Positions 42,577 through 50,268 are shown, numbered from the stretch's first letter. The stretch is DNA of 64,000 nt from Pseudomonas cedrina subsp. cedrina (GCF_001983175.1 NZ_MNPW01000001.1:186001-250000); one strand, 5' to 3'. A program made the numbers and translations. The notes: generated by a model from the letters alone, not told the origin.

Positions 42577-42606
42577 CACCCGACAGCCATGCGGCTTTTT
42601 TTCGCC
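42577..42606 (+). terminator. Hairpin terminator downstream of vsr
   Basis: CCGCA and TGCGG form a stem (loop CCCGACAGCCA) followed by CTTTTTTT. It may end vsr transcripts or belong to the leader of the antirepressor cassette. Confidence 0.6.
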
Positions 42607-42637
42607 AGCGGTTTCTCCACGCCTGTGAAAAATCCCC

Positions 42638-42726
42638 GTTATGTCGGGAGTGGGCGAATACAAGACCCGAAAGGGGAATATGTCCGGCCCGTCTCTGGTG
42701 GGTTTCTTAGCTCCCGACACCCATAA
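42638..42726 (+). ncRNA. C4-like phage antisense RNA
   Basis: A closing helix GTTATG-TCGGGAG / CTCCCGA-CACCCATAAC encloses GTGGGCGAATACAAGACCCG and GAAAGGGGAATATGTCCGG, the look of phage P1/P7-type C4 RNA upstream of antirepressor genes. The segment 42693-42709 is complementary, apart from a short central mismatch or bulge, to TAAGAAA...ACCAGAG at 42736-42752 and to TAAGAAACG...CAACCAGAG at 42546-42566. This is the a1-a'-a2 architecture of C4 regulation. The downstream target overlaps the ribosome site of the leader ORF. No covariance search was run. Confidence 0.7.
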
Positions 42727-42761
42727 CGCATGCCCTAAGAAAGCAACCAGAGGTAACGGAA

Positions 42762-42854
42762 ATGCCTGGATACTTTGCATCCCCTGCGAAGGACGTTCGC
42801 AGCACCTGCACCATTTCTCAAACACGCTCCGATCCGGAGGTGTGTCATGCATGA
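42762..42854 (+). CDS. Small leader ORF (orfX/Icd-like position) upstream of the antirepressor
   Basis: A 30-residue ORF starting MPGYFASPAKDVRSTC, with a good GAGGT site at 42750-42754. Its stop overlaps the start of the BRO gene (ATGCATGA), so translation is probably coupled. The C4 RNA target lies over its ribosome site, as for orfx/icd in phage P1. Whether the peptide itself has a function is unknown. Confidence 0.5.
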   Translation: MPGYFASPAKDVRSTCTISQTRSDPEVCHA

Positions 42855-43371
42855 ACCTACCGTCTTCACTCGCCACAACCTGCATTTGCACGCGCTGCTC
42901 CTTGAGAACCAGCCCTGGTTCTGCGCCCGCGACCTCGGGCGCCTGACCGGTCTTTACCTGGACGAGCGCAAGGTCAGCAAGCTCGATGAGGATCAACGGC
43001 AAACGCTGGAAATTCGCTATCACGGTCAGCCTGAGAATATGCTGATGATCAGCGAGTCCGGCGTGTATGCATTACTGGTGTATCACTATGCACCTGGGCA
43101 TCGCCTGCTGCGGGAATGGTTGACCCATCAGGTCGTGCCGACTTTGCGAGATGGACAATTATCACGATCCACAGACCGTCCGATGCTGAGTTTGCTGGAT
43201 TGGCCGGAGATGTCGCTGAGCCTGCTGCATTGGCAGGATGAAGGCTGGATCCGGCTACGGGATATGCCGTATCTATTGCTCAACAGAACCCGTCGACGCG
43301 TTCCGCCGAGCAAAACCTGGCTGCAAAAGGTAGCGGAATATTTCCAGTCTGCGGGTCATTCGACACGCTGA
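42847..43371 (+). CDS. BRO-family (BRO-N) phage antirepressor-like protein
   Basis: 174 residues from the ATG at 42847 (ribosome site GGAGG). The N-terminal BRO domain is recognisable: LENQPWFCARDLGRLTGL, VSKLDEDQRQTLEIRYHGQPENMLMISESGVYALLVY and HRLLREWLTHQVVPTLR. The C-terminal part (WPEMSLSLLHWQDEGWIRLRDMPYLLLNRTRRRVPPSKTW) is unlike KilA-C and unassigned. With the C4-like RNA it forms a phage immunity-type cassette, yet no other phage genes are in reach, so it is a remnant or a domesticated module. Confidence 0.85.
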   Translation: MHEPTVFTRHNLHLHALLLENQPWFCARDLGRLTGLYLDERKVSKLDEDQRQTLEIRYHGQPENMLMISESGVYALLVYHYAPGHRLLREWLTHQVVPTLRDGQLSRSTDRPMLSLLDWPEMSLSLLHWQDEGWIRLRDMPYLLLNRTRRRVPPSKTWLQKVAEYFQSAGHSTR

Positions 43372-43634
43372 ATCTCGCAGGTAGTTCCGTCCGGGCTGGC
43401 GTTCGGGCGGACCACCAATACGCTCTTCCTGGTCCGCGCTGTAACAATGCCGGAGACCTTCCGACATTCATTCCTATGCCCGACCGGGTAAACTCCCTTG
43501 GGTGATCGCCAGCAAAAGAACAACAGCAGTCCCCTGACCGATCTGAATTGCATAACTGTTATCAGCCTGAACCCACGTAGTGGAGACCAGTCTCAACGTT
43601 ATGAAATCCCGCTCTACCTGATCAAGGACCACCC
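43372..43634. other. Intergenic, no feature seen
   Basis: 263 bases between the BRO gene and the HAD gene. There is a weak GTCCGGGCTGGCGTTCGGGCGGAC hairpin just after the BRO stop, without a T tract; nothing else can be supported. Confidence 0.3.
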
Positions 43635-44294
43635 GTGAACCCAGACATGCTCGAAGCCGGCCCCGTTGACGCCAAAGTACTTTCCGTCTTTGACTTCGAC
43701 GGCACCCTCACCCACCACGACAGTTTCGTGCCCTTCCTCAAGTTTGCTTTTGGCACTGGCGCGTTTTACGGCCGGATGGTGAAGCTGGCGGTGCCGGGGC
43801 TGCGTTTTCTGGTGCGGCAGATCAGCCGGGATGAGTTGAAGGCGCAGTTGATCCGCACCTTTATGACCGGGGTGGAGAAGGCGTGGGTGCAGCAGAAGGC
43901 CGAGGAGTATTGCCAGCGCAATTGGGCGCGGTTGATGCGCCCGGCGGGCGTGTTGTCGGTGGAGCAGGAGTTGGGCTCGGGGGCGGTGGTGACGCTGTGT
44001 TCGGCGTCGCCGGCGCTGGTGTTGCAGCCGTTTGCCGATCGGCTGGGGATCCGCTTGATCGGGACTGAGCTTGAAGTGGTGGACGGGGTGCTGACCGGTA
44101 AGCTCACGGGGAATAATTGCCGTTGCGAGAACAAGGTGCTGCGGCTCGAGGCGGTGTATGGGGACCTGGGGGAGTATAGGCTCAGGGCCTGGGGCGATAC
44201 GCGCGGGGATCGGGAGTTGCTGGCGGCGGCGCAGGATGCGCATTTTCGGCATTTTCATGCGAAGAAGAAAAAGCGGGCTCGGTTGCAGCGGTGA
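43635..44294 (+). CDS. HAD-IB family phosphatase (SerB-like)
   Basis: A 219-residue haloacid-dehalogenase hydrolase of subfamily IB. Motif I is VFDFDGTLTHHDSF (nucleophile Asp), motif II is TLCSASP, and motif III/IV is RAWGDTRGDRELLAAA. The cap region is helical. Homologues include phosphoserine phosphatase and lysophospholipid or polyol phosphatases, so the substrate is open. The start is GTG at 43635 with AAGGA upstream; an ATG 12 bases later is an alternative. The C-terminus is basic (FHAKKKKRARLQR). Confidence 0.85.
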   Translation: MNPDMLEAGPVDAKVLSVFDFDGTLTHHDSFVPFLKFAFGTGAFYGRMVKLAVPGLRFLVRQISRDELKAQLIRTFMTGVEKAWVQQKAEEYCQRNWARLMRPAGVLSVEQELGSGAVVTLCSASPALVLQPFADRLGIRLIGTELEVVDGVLTGKLTGNNCRCENKVLRLEAVYGDLGEYRLRAWGDTRGDRELLAAAQDAHFRHFHAKKKKRARLQR

Positions 44295-44317
44295 TGCGGG
44301 GCATGGGGATCGGCGGG

Positions 44318-44381
44318 GACACCGAGGCGATCCCTTCGCAGCCTCGCTGGGGCTCGAGAGCTCCCACAGTTTGAGCGGTGT
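44318..44381. repeat. 60-bp direct repeat, copy 1
   Basis: ACCGAGGCGATCCCTTCGCA followed by GCCTCGCTGGGGCTCGAGAG and CTCCCACAGTTTGAGCGGTG. It is nearly identical to 44837-44896 and in the same orientation. It has the CTCCCACA end of REP elements. Confidence 0.85.
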
Positions 44382-44415
44382 CACGCGGCATAGTGTGTTT
44401 GTGGGGCTGTCCCGA

Positions 44416-44765
44416 TCACTCGTCGCCGCTATCCGACTCTCGTTCTTCAAACGCAGATCGCACTGCTTCCACAACCCGTTCGGCCAAGGGCGCTGCGTCC
44501 AACTGCGGATAGGCTTTCTTCAGTTTCCCCGATACCTGCCAGCCATTTTCCTTTAGTGCTCAACGGATCCTCGATTATGGCCACAGTACTTGGCGATCAC
44601 ATGGGCAAACCGTTGGATTCTGTCGGCTTTGTCGGCCTCCCTCTCGATCAGAAAGCTGGCACGCGACTCTTTGAACGTCAGCCAACTGGCCGTACGCATC
44701 AGGATATCGGGGCCAAAGGTATTGGGTGTTCGCGAAAACGCTAATGCACACTCAAATTTGTTAAC
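44416..44765 (-). pseudogene. Remnant of a Fic-family gene with internal deletion
   Basis: On the minus strand one frame reads NTFGPDILMRTASWLTFKES and RASFLIEREADKADRIQRFA before stopping at 44553. A second frame then continues ALKENGWQVSGKLKKAYPQL...EERESDSGDE to a stop at 44416. The first resembles the N-terminal part of Fic AMPylation-type proteins and the second a C-terminal end; the catalytic HPFxxGNGR region is absent. It is a frameshifted, internally deleted relic. The Fic assignment is from memory of the family and is moderate. The 44295-45049 gap otherwise contains two direct repeats and a REP half. Confidence 0.5.
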
Positions 44766-44836
44766 GAATCCACTTTTTCGGTGAAAACGCTAACGACCCG
44801 TACGAAGGCGATACGGGTTTATGGGCCCGACAGGAA

Positions 44837-44896
44837 ACCGAGGCGATCCCTTCGCAGCCTCGCTGGGGCTCGACAGCTCCCACATTTGAACGGTGT
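44837..44896. repeat. 60-bp direct repeat, copy 2
   Basis: Same sequence as copy 1 at 44318-44381 with a few changes (GACAGCTCCCACATTTGAAC). The two copies bracket the Fic remnant. Confidence 0.85.
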
Positions 44897-44960
44897 TAAG
44901 GCTTCTGAGCGGGCGCCGCGTGGCTGTGAACCCGCCCCCACCAGCACCACTGCTCTAATG

Positions 44961-44987
44961 CGGGAGCTGTTTGCCTGCTCCCACATT
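44961..44987. repeat. Degenerate REP palindrome
   Basis: CGGGAGCTGTTTGCCTGCTCCCACA, a shortened REP-like hairpin upstream of the gene at 45050. Confidence 0.55.
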
Positions 44988-45049
44988 TGATCTTTGTACC
45001 TACGGATATTTGCGTAATATCCAGCTAAACATCTCACGGACCCGAGCCC

Positions 45050-45997
45050 ATGAAATTCGACACGGCCTACAGCCTGAGTCTCGATGACAAGCTGTCGATC
45101 TACGAAGTACGCGAGCTGAATTTCGACGAAACCGTCGATTTCGATTCCGACCAGGACAGCTTCCTCTGCCCCAACGATGCATGCCGCGCTGCGTTCGATA
45201 CAGGCAACGCGCTGAGCACGTTCAATGCAAAAAACGTCAATTACCTGCGCACGCCGCACTTCAAGAACAAGACCACGACCCGGCATATCGACGGTTGCCG
45301 CTACGCCAGCACCCATAAGACGGCGACCGGTGAAAGTGACGACGATCGCGAAGAAAATTTCCCATCGGAATGGGTATTGACCCGCCGGCAGTACCCACGC
45401 AAACCGGCACTTACCGGTGTAGACGCCAGCGTCCCACAGGACCCAGCGAAAGTACCTTCAAACCGTACCACCACATCCCACGGCACCAACGACAGCAGCC
45501 CAGACAAAACCAGCGTCTTCGCCCACCCGGTGGAGTGCTTCGTGTCCAACATCGACGACAAGGACAAGCTCAAGCGCATGCCCTTGAAGATCGGCGAACA
45601 CACCGCGACCTACTGGACGTTTTTCAAAAAGATCGAATACCTGCAAGACAACAAGGGCCTGATCTACTGGGGCAAGATCAAAGAGATCAAGGACTACACC
45701 AGCAGCTTTCGCATCGACTTCGAAAAGAAGGTATGGCTCAACAAAAAGCCCTACTCGGTCAACGTCTACCTGAGCAAGAAACTCATCGAGAACTACCGCA
45801 AGCGCAAGGCGTTCCTGGAGCAGATCAAGGCCGCGGTGGACAGTGAACGGGCGCTGTATTGCTTCTTTTACGGCGTGACGCCGGAGCTGAAACAGGTGCC
45901 CAGCAAGAAAAACCCCGAACAGACGTTTGGGGTATTCAGTGCGAATATCGAGAATCTGGACCACCTGATCATCCGGGAGGCGCCGGGGGTGCAATAG
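45050..45997 (+). CDS. Hypothetical protein with a CX4C...HX8HX3C zinc-knuckle pattern
   Basis: A 315-residue protein I do not recognise. Near the N-terminus, DSFLCPNDACRAAF (Cys pair) and PHFKNKTTTRHIDGCRY (His/His/Cys) suggest a zinc-binding module of the kind seen before nuclease-like domains. The middle (about residues 100-160) is low-complexity, Ser/Thr/Asp-rich and probably disordered. The C-terminal 150 residues (TYWTFFKKIEYLQDNKGLIYWGKIKEIKDY; VYLSKKLIENYRKRKAFLEQI) look globular, mixed alpha/beta. There is no signal peptide and the ribosome site is weak. It stands alone in accessory DNA. Confidence 0.75.
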   Translation: MKFDTAYSLSLDDKLSIYEVRELNFDETVDFDSDQDSFLCPNDACRAAFDTGNALSTFNAKNVNYLRTPHFKNKTTTRHIDGCRYASTHKTATGESDDDREENFPSEWVLTRRQYPRKPALTGVDASVPQDPAKVPSNRTTTSHGTNDSSPDKTSVFAHPVECFVSNIDDKDKLKRMPLKIGEHTATYWTFFKKIEYLQDNKGLIYWGKIKEIKDYTSSFRIDFEKKVWLNKKPYSVNVYLSKKLIENYRKRKAFLEQIKAAVDSERALYCFFYGVTPELKQVPSKKNPEQTFGVFSANIENLDHLIIREAPGVQ

Positions 45998-46104
45998 AGG
46001 CAGCCTTGTAGCGTCACGGCCAGCATCTAGCAAATCGCGAGCCCTTGCAGGGGAAACGGTCAGAGCCCCGCCATTAAAATCCAGTTGATGAGCGGTCAAA
46101 ACAA

Positions 46105-46120
46105 CTGTACAAAAACACAG
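46105..46120 (+). promoter_or_regulatory. Candidate LexA (SOS) box
   Basis: CTGT-N8-ACAG (CTGTACAAAAACACAG) is directly followed by a -10-like TATAGT at 46121-46126, 38 bases upstream of the HTH gene. It fits the general gammaproteobacterial LexA consensus at both ends, though the centre is not the usual alternating AT. Confidence 0.5.
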
Positions 46121-46157
46121 TATAGTTAGCCCTCCCCGTCGAACCCTGGAGAAAACC

Positions 46158-46478
46158 ATGTCCTCTCTGGCAATGAGCTCTTTCGTAGAACAGCAGATCG
46201 TCCTGCATCAATTCACCGCCAAGCACAGCGTGCAAGCCCGCGCGATGCTGGGCTGGAGCCGGGAAGACCTGGCCATCCAGGCCGGCGTGGCGGTGGAGGC
46301 GGTTCAACAGTTTGAAAGCCAACGCGACGTGGGGGATGAAACCCGCTTGGCATTGGCGTTTCGGCTGGAGGCTGAAGGGCTGGTGTTTTTCCCGGGGTTT
46401 GCGCCGGGGTGGGGGATGAGTGTGAGAGGAGCGTTGTCCGAGTCATCCACGCAATTGGCGTATCAGACGGTAGAGTAA
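46158..46478 (+). CDS. Small XRE-like helix-turn-helix protein
   Basis: A 106-residue protein with a Cro/CI-type HTH in the middle (SVQARAMLGWSREDLAIQAG and VAVEAVQQFESQRD, about residues 22-60). Its N-terminus could help dimerisation, and the C-terminal segment LVFFPGFAPGWGMSVRG has no known domain. GGAG precedes the ATG. A LexA-type box lies over its promoter, suggesting DNA-damage control (inference). It is followed after about 75 bases by the HigBA-like pair but is probably separate. Confidence 0.75.
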   Translation: MSSLAMSSFVEQQIVLHQFTAKHSVQARAMLGWSREDLAIQAGVAVEAVQQFESQRDVGDETRLALAFRLEAEGLVFFPGFAPGWGMSVRGALSESSTQLAYQTVE

Positions 46479-46552
46479 ATTTTCAAACTGCATTCACGAT
46501 TATCCCTATTTAGGTATATTCTCTGATGAGTCCATGAAAGCCACTCCTGTGG

Positions 46553-46888
46553 GTGGGCGCAAGCAAAAAAGATCTGCAATTGATGCCCTGTTCCGTTCAA
46601 GACGTATTTGGCTTCGCACTGCACCTTGCTCAGGAGGGTAGCAGGCACCCCCAGGCCAAGGCGTTGAAAGGGTTTGGCGGTAATGCAGTTTTGGAGATTG
46701 TCGAGGATTTCGACGGCAACACTTATCGAGGGGTTTACACCGTTCGGTTTGGCTCCGCTGTCTACGTCCTTCATTGCTTTCAGAAGAAGTCGACAAAAGG
46801 CATTGCAACAACGCAGCACGATATACAACTGATCAAACAGCGACTCAAGGCGGCGCAGGATCATGCAAAAGCATCACAAGGCGATTGA
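46553..46888 (+). CDS. higB: HigB/RelE-type (phage Gp49-like) toxin, start codon region damaged
   Basis: 111 residues if translation begins at the GTG at 46553. The body is a complete Gp49-like toxin: QDVFGFALHLAQEGSRHP, LKGFGGNAVLEIVEDF, YRGVYTVRFGSAVYVLHCFQ and KKSTKGIATTQHDI. Family members start about six residues earlier (MKPLLWVG...). Here the ATG at 46534 is followed by AAAGCC rather than AAGCC, so it is one base out of frame. The extra A may have silenced or weakened the toxin, or the GTG is used. It overlaps the antitoxin gene by 26 bases (toxin-first order). Confidence 0.8.
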   Translation: MGASKKDLQLMPCSVQDVFGFALHLAQEGSRHPQAKALKGFGGNAVLEIVEDFDGNTYRGVYTVRFGSAVYVLHCFQKKSTKGIATTQHDIQLIKQRLKAAQDHAKASQGD

Positions 46889-47201
46889 AATCGAAGCAAG
46901 CAGCGGCAATGTCTATGAGGATATTGGTCAGCCTGACGCCAGCGAAATGCAGGTCAAGGCACAGCTCGCAGCAAAGATCGGTGAAATTCTCAAAACACGC
47001 AATTTCACCCAGTCTCAGGCTTCGGTGATCCTTGGCCTGTCGCAACCCAAGGTTTCTGAGATGCTTCGAGGAAAGTTCAGAGGCATCAGTGAGGCCAAGA
47101 TGCTTGAGTGCTTATCGCTATTAGGTCGTGATGTGCAAATCGTTATAAGTGCAGCACCCGCTTGTCGCGTTCAAGGACGTATTGAAGTGCTGTTTGCTTG
47201 A
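46863..47201 (+). CDS. higA: HigA-type XRE antitoxin
   Basis: A 112-residue antitoxin with an XRE HTH (KIGEILKTRNFTQSQASVIL and GLSQPKVSEMLRGKFRG, about residues 38-76) and a short C-terminal strand region (DVQIVISAAPACRVQGRIEV). It follows and overlaps the HigB-like toxin, as usual for HigBA. It probably represses the operon as well as neutralising the toxin. Confidence 0.88.
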   Translation: MQKHHKAIEIEASSGNVYEDIGQPDASEMQVKAQLAAKIGEILKTRNFTQSQASVILGLSQPKVSEMLRGKFRGISEAKMLECLSLLGRDVQIVISAAPACRVQGRIEVLFA

Positions 47202-47214
47202 TCAACTCCCCGCA

Positions 47215-47760
47215 TTAATCACTGATTTTTCCTAACAGCTGACTCACCAACCCCTCAACCGAATGGTGCGTAGAGTCCAACCGTATCACCGGGCAGGTCA
47301 GTGTTTTCAACCAGGTTTCGTGCCTGCGCAGACTGCGTAGGCTGTGGTTGCCGCCGTCGTAGCGCGCAGCCCAGGCCAGAAAGGCGACGCTGTTTTCATG
47401 CCGGTTGCCGCCTGGCAGGACTTCATCGCCATAGCGCTGAAGTTCCCGCAGGCGCAGGCGGTGCAGGCGTACTTCCAGGTCCAGGCGCAGGAACACTGCA
47501 TGGGTGAACAGCGGAATCATCGGGTCGCCCCAACCACACAGTGAACCGGACAGCACCCAGCCTTCTAGGCCGCAGGTTTGTTCTTGTAGCAAGCGAATCC
47601 GTTCATCCTTGGCGCGTGGGACGGTAAAAGGCGCTGCAGTCTGTTGCCAGTAGAAGTCGTCGGAATCGAAACAGGCGACGTTCAGGCGCTCGGCCAGTGC
47701 CTTGCCCAAGGTGGTCGTACCGGCGCCGGCGGCACCGAGGATGTGGATTCTGTAGGTCAT
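47215..47760 (-). CDS. P-loop nucleotide kinase-like protein
   Basis: A 181-residue cytoplasmic NTPase of the adenylate/shikimate-kinase-like (FlaR/topology-modulation) group. The P-loop is HILGAAGAGTTTLGKALAERL, with Thr where Walker A normally has Lys; DSDDFYW follows as substrate-binding. The lid region has RLRLRELQRYG. Many members of this group share the GTTT variant, so it need not be inactive. The substrate is unknown. It converges on higA with 13 bases between. Confidence 0.78.
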   Translation of the reverse strand: MTYRIHILGAAGAGTTTLGKALAERLNVACFDSDDFYWQQTAAPFTVPRAKDERIRLLQEQTCGLEGWVLSGSLCGWGDPMIPLFTHAVFLRLDLEVRLHRLRLRELQRYGDEVLPGGNRHENSVAFLAWAARYDGGNHSLRSLRRHETWLKTLTCPVIRLDSTHHSVEGLVSQLLGKISD

Positions 47761-47782
47761 TGTTCAAGTGTAAACCGTGACG

Positions 47783-49285
47783 TCAAAGCGCGGGCTTGAT
47801 CGCAACCTCGGCTGCCTGCTCATACCCATGGGCCACCGCCAGCAAGGTAGGTTCGGCCCAACGGGTGCCGAAGAAGTAGGCGCTGGTCGGTACACCGTCC
47901 TCATCCTTACCGGAAGGTACGGCAATCCCCGGGTAACCCGCCGCTGCGACGCCAAAGTAACTGTTGGTGTCGAAATCCGACACCATGGCGTCAAGGTTTT
48001 CTGACTGGATCGGCTCGTCAATGGAGTTGCGGAAATCCTGGATGAGCGTGTCCCAAAGTGGCTTGCTTTGCTCCGGTGTCAGCGTAGAGCCGCTGATCTC
48101 CTTGAGTACCGGCTGATGATCCTCCACAGTGCCATCACGGTCTTCATTGAACTTGATCAGCTCGGTCAGTGATTTGACCGGCAACCCCGATCGCTTGCCC
48201 AGGTAACCATTCAACTCCTCTTTCACATCCGACAGCAGCAACTCGTCGTATCGCGAAGCATCGGCCAGGCGCAGGTTGACCGGCACCAAAACCGCACCCT
48301 GCTCACGCAGCACCTCAAGTGTCCGGTTGAATTGCGGACTGTTCTCGACCGACAGAGATTCGCCGTTTGCCGAAAACGTCGCAGGATAGCCAATACGCTT
48401 GCCTTTCAAGGCGCCGGGAACCAGTAGCGCGGTGTAATCGATGCCTTGGGGCGCACCCACGCTCGCTGGATCCTGAGGATCGCTGCCCGACATGGCATTG
48501 AGCATCAGCGCAACATCGAACACCGAGCGAGCCATCGGCCCCGGTGTGTCCTGCCGCTGGCTCGCGGGAATAATCCCGTTGCGGTCCAGCAGGCCCACGC
48601 TGGGCTTGAGACCAACAACGCCGTTACGCGCTGCGGGCACGATGATCGATCCACTGGTCTCCGCCCCCACCGCCAAGGGAGCCAAACCTGCAGCCACTGC
48701 TGCGGCGGAACCGGAACTGGAACCGCCAACGTCGGCCTCCGGTTGATGCGGGTTAAGGGTTTGCCCGCCCCGACTGCTCCAGCCATCAGGACCACCACGA
48801 AACCCGGCCAGTTCAGTCATATTGGTTTTGCCCAGAATCACCGCGCCTTGCTGGATCAGGTAGTCAACCAACGGGGCATTCTTGCCGGCAGATGTACCTA
48901 CCAGCCCAAACGCGCCCGCGCTGGTTTGCATGCCGGCGGTTTCGATCGTGTCCTTTAGCAGGATGGGAATGCCATGCAGTGGCCCGCGCACCTTGCCGCT
49001 GGCTCGCTCGCGGTCCAACTCTCGCGCGGTCGCAAGCGCCTCAGGGTTCAGTTCGATGACGGAGCGCAATTGCGGATCCACTTTGCGGATCCGTTCCTGC
49101 AAGTAAGTGACCAGGTCCGCCGAGGTCAGCCCGCCCGGCCGGGACATTTGCGCGCCCAGCTCTTTGACACTGAGGTACTCGGTACCTGGGGGGACGGGCG
49201 TTGAAGCGACGGAGGAATAGTCACCATTGAAGGACTGTACGAATTGCCGGACGAGGGAGCCCATTCCATATGCGATACCTAACAT
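47783..49285 (-). CDS. Amidase-signature-family hydrolase
   Basis: 500 residues from the ATG at 49285. The Ser-cisSer-Lys triad is visible: Lys in ILLKDTIETAGMQ, cis-Ser in VGGSSSGSAAAVAAG, and nucleophile Ser in VGAETSGSIIVPAARNG. The C-terminal part closes the fold (LDAMVSDFDTNSYFGVAAAG, YPGIAVPSGKDEDGVP). The N-terminus (MLGIAYGMGSLVRQFVQSF) is mildly hydrophobic but not a clear signal. Substrate unknown; family members hydrolyse diverse amides. It is followed upstream by an amidase-like remnant. Confidence 0.9.
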   Translation of the reverse strand: MLGIAYGMGSLVRQFVQSFNGDYSSVASTPVPPGTEYLSVKELGAQMSRPGGLTSADLVTYLQERIRKVDPQLRSVIELNPEALATARELDRERASGKVRGPLHGIPILLKDTIETAGMQTSAGAFGLVGTSAGKNAPLVDYLIQQGAVILGKTNMTELAGFRGGPDGWSSRGGQTLNPHQPEADVGGSSSGSAAAVAAGLAPLAVGAETSGSIIVPAARNGVVGLKPSVGLLDRNGIIPASQRQDTPGPMARSVFDVALMLNAMSGSDPQDPASVGAPQGIDYTALLVPGALKGKRIGYPATFSANGESLSVENSPQFNRTLEVLREQGAVLVPVNLRLADASRYDELLLSDVKEELNGYLGKRSGLPVKSLTELIKFNEDRDGTVEDHQPVLKEISGSTLTPEQSKPLWDTLIQDFRNSIDEPIQSENLDAMVSDFDTNSYFGVAAAGYPGIAVPSGKDEDGVPTSAYFFGTRWAEPTLLAVAHGYEQAAEVAIKPAL

Positions 49286-49382
49286 AAGACCTCTTGAGGA
49301 GTAAGAAATGACGAAGGATCGACGTTGATCCGTGGGCCAGTCTAAAAACTCCTCTTCTCCCAGGCTGCGCGACACGGGCCAC

Positions 49383-50144
49383 TCACGGTGTGGGATAGTT
49401 CAACGCAGCGGGTGGCTTCTGGTGTGGCCCCATCAACCGATGAACGCTTCGATATTCCTGCACCAGACTTGCCAGCCAGTCCTTCGCCCATCGTGCGCCG
49501 TAGAACCAAAGCGTCGCGCCATCCTCGAGTGGCTCGCCAACCCCCGGACAGTCGCTTGCGCAGGCGCCATGGAAGGCACTGCTGCGGCTGTCGGACACCA
49601 AGGCGTCCAATCGATATTCACGCGCAAGCTCATCGATTTCATTACGGGCATGAGGGGTGTGATTGGCCCGATGCGCATGCACCGGTACCAGCTCAGCGCC
49701 CGCTCGGCGCAGGACATCCAGCGCTCTCAGAAAAGACGGATTGTGTTCGATCATCTCCTGTTCCTGAGCATCCACAAACCGCTCGGCAAACCCCACGCGC
49801 CTGCCGCGTACTGCGTGAGAGCCCGTAAAGGAGGTGTTGTTTTGGACCAGGGGGACTTCCACCATCACCGGGCCTGACGGATCGACGCCACCCAGGGCAA
49901 TCAGTGACAGCGATGGATCGCGCAGGGGTTTGAGGGGAAGCCCTGGGGCATCGTATCCCGGAATCGGGACGCTCGTTTCCGGTTTGCCAGGCGTGTGGGG
50001 ATCGACACCAAATGCGATAGCCCTGGGGCTCGCAGGGTCGCTGGACATCGCTGCCAGACCTGACAGCGCAGCGAGTACAGAGGCAGGTTCGCCCGCAGGG
50101 CAAGGGATCCCGGCTCGCCAATATTTCGTACATTTACTTTCCAT
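49383..50144 (-). pseudogene. Amidase C-terminal-like remnant lacking the catalytic core
   Basis: About 253 residues from the ATG at 50144 (MESKCTKYWRAGIPCPAGEP). Its second half parallels the C-terminal part of the neighbouring amidase: RRVGFAERF, RALDVLRRAGAELVPVHAHR, LDALVSDSRSSAFHG, CPGVGEPLEDGATLWFYGARW. No Lys/cis-Ser/Ser core is present. It may be a decayed paralogue or a divergent protein using part of the fold. A longer open frame to 50330 overlaps the MBL gene and is unlikely to be used. Confidence 0.6.
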
Positions 50145-50268
50145 AAAACCCTGTGCCACGGCCAATGATTTTCCGGGGATCATCGCACCCTTGCCTGGCG
50201 CCTGTCGCAGCTCTGAAACAGCTTGAAAACTCCTTTTTCCGACGCCGTTTTTTCCGACGCCGCTCCCG

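Noticed and set aside
42641..42946. 101-codon frame running through the C4-like RNA into the BRO gene
   Set aside because: Its ATG lies in the 5' arm of the RNA hairpin without a ribosome site. The 30-codon frame at 42762 with a GAGGT site fits the C4 model better.
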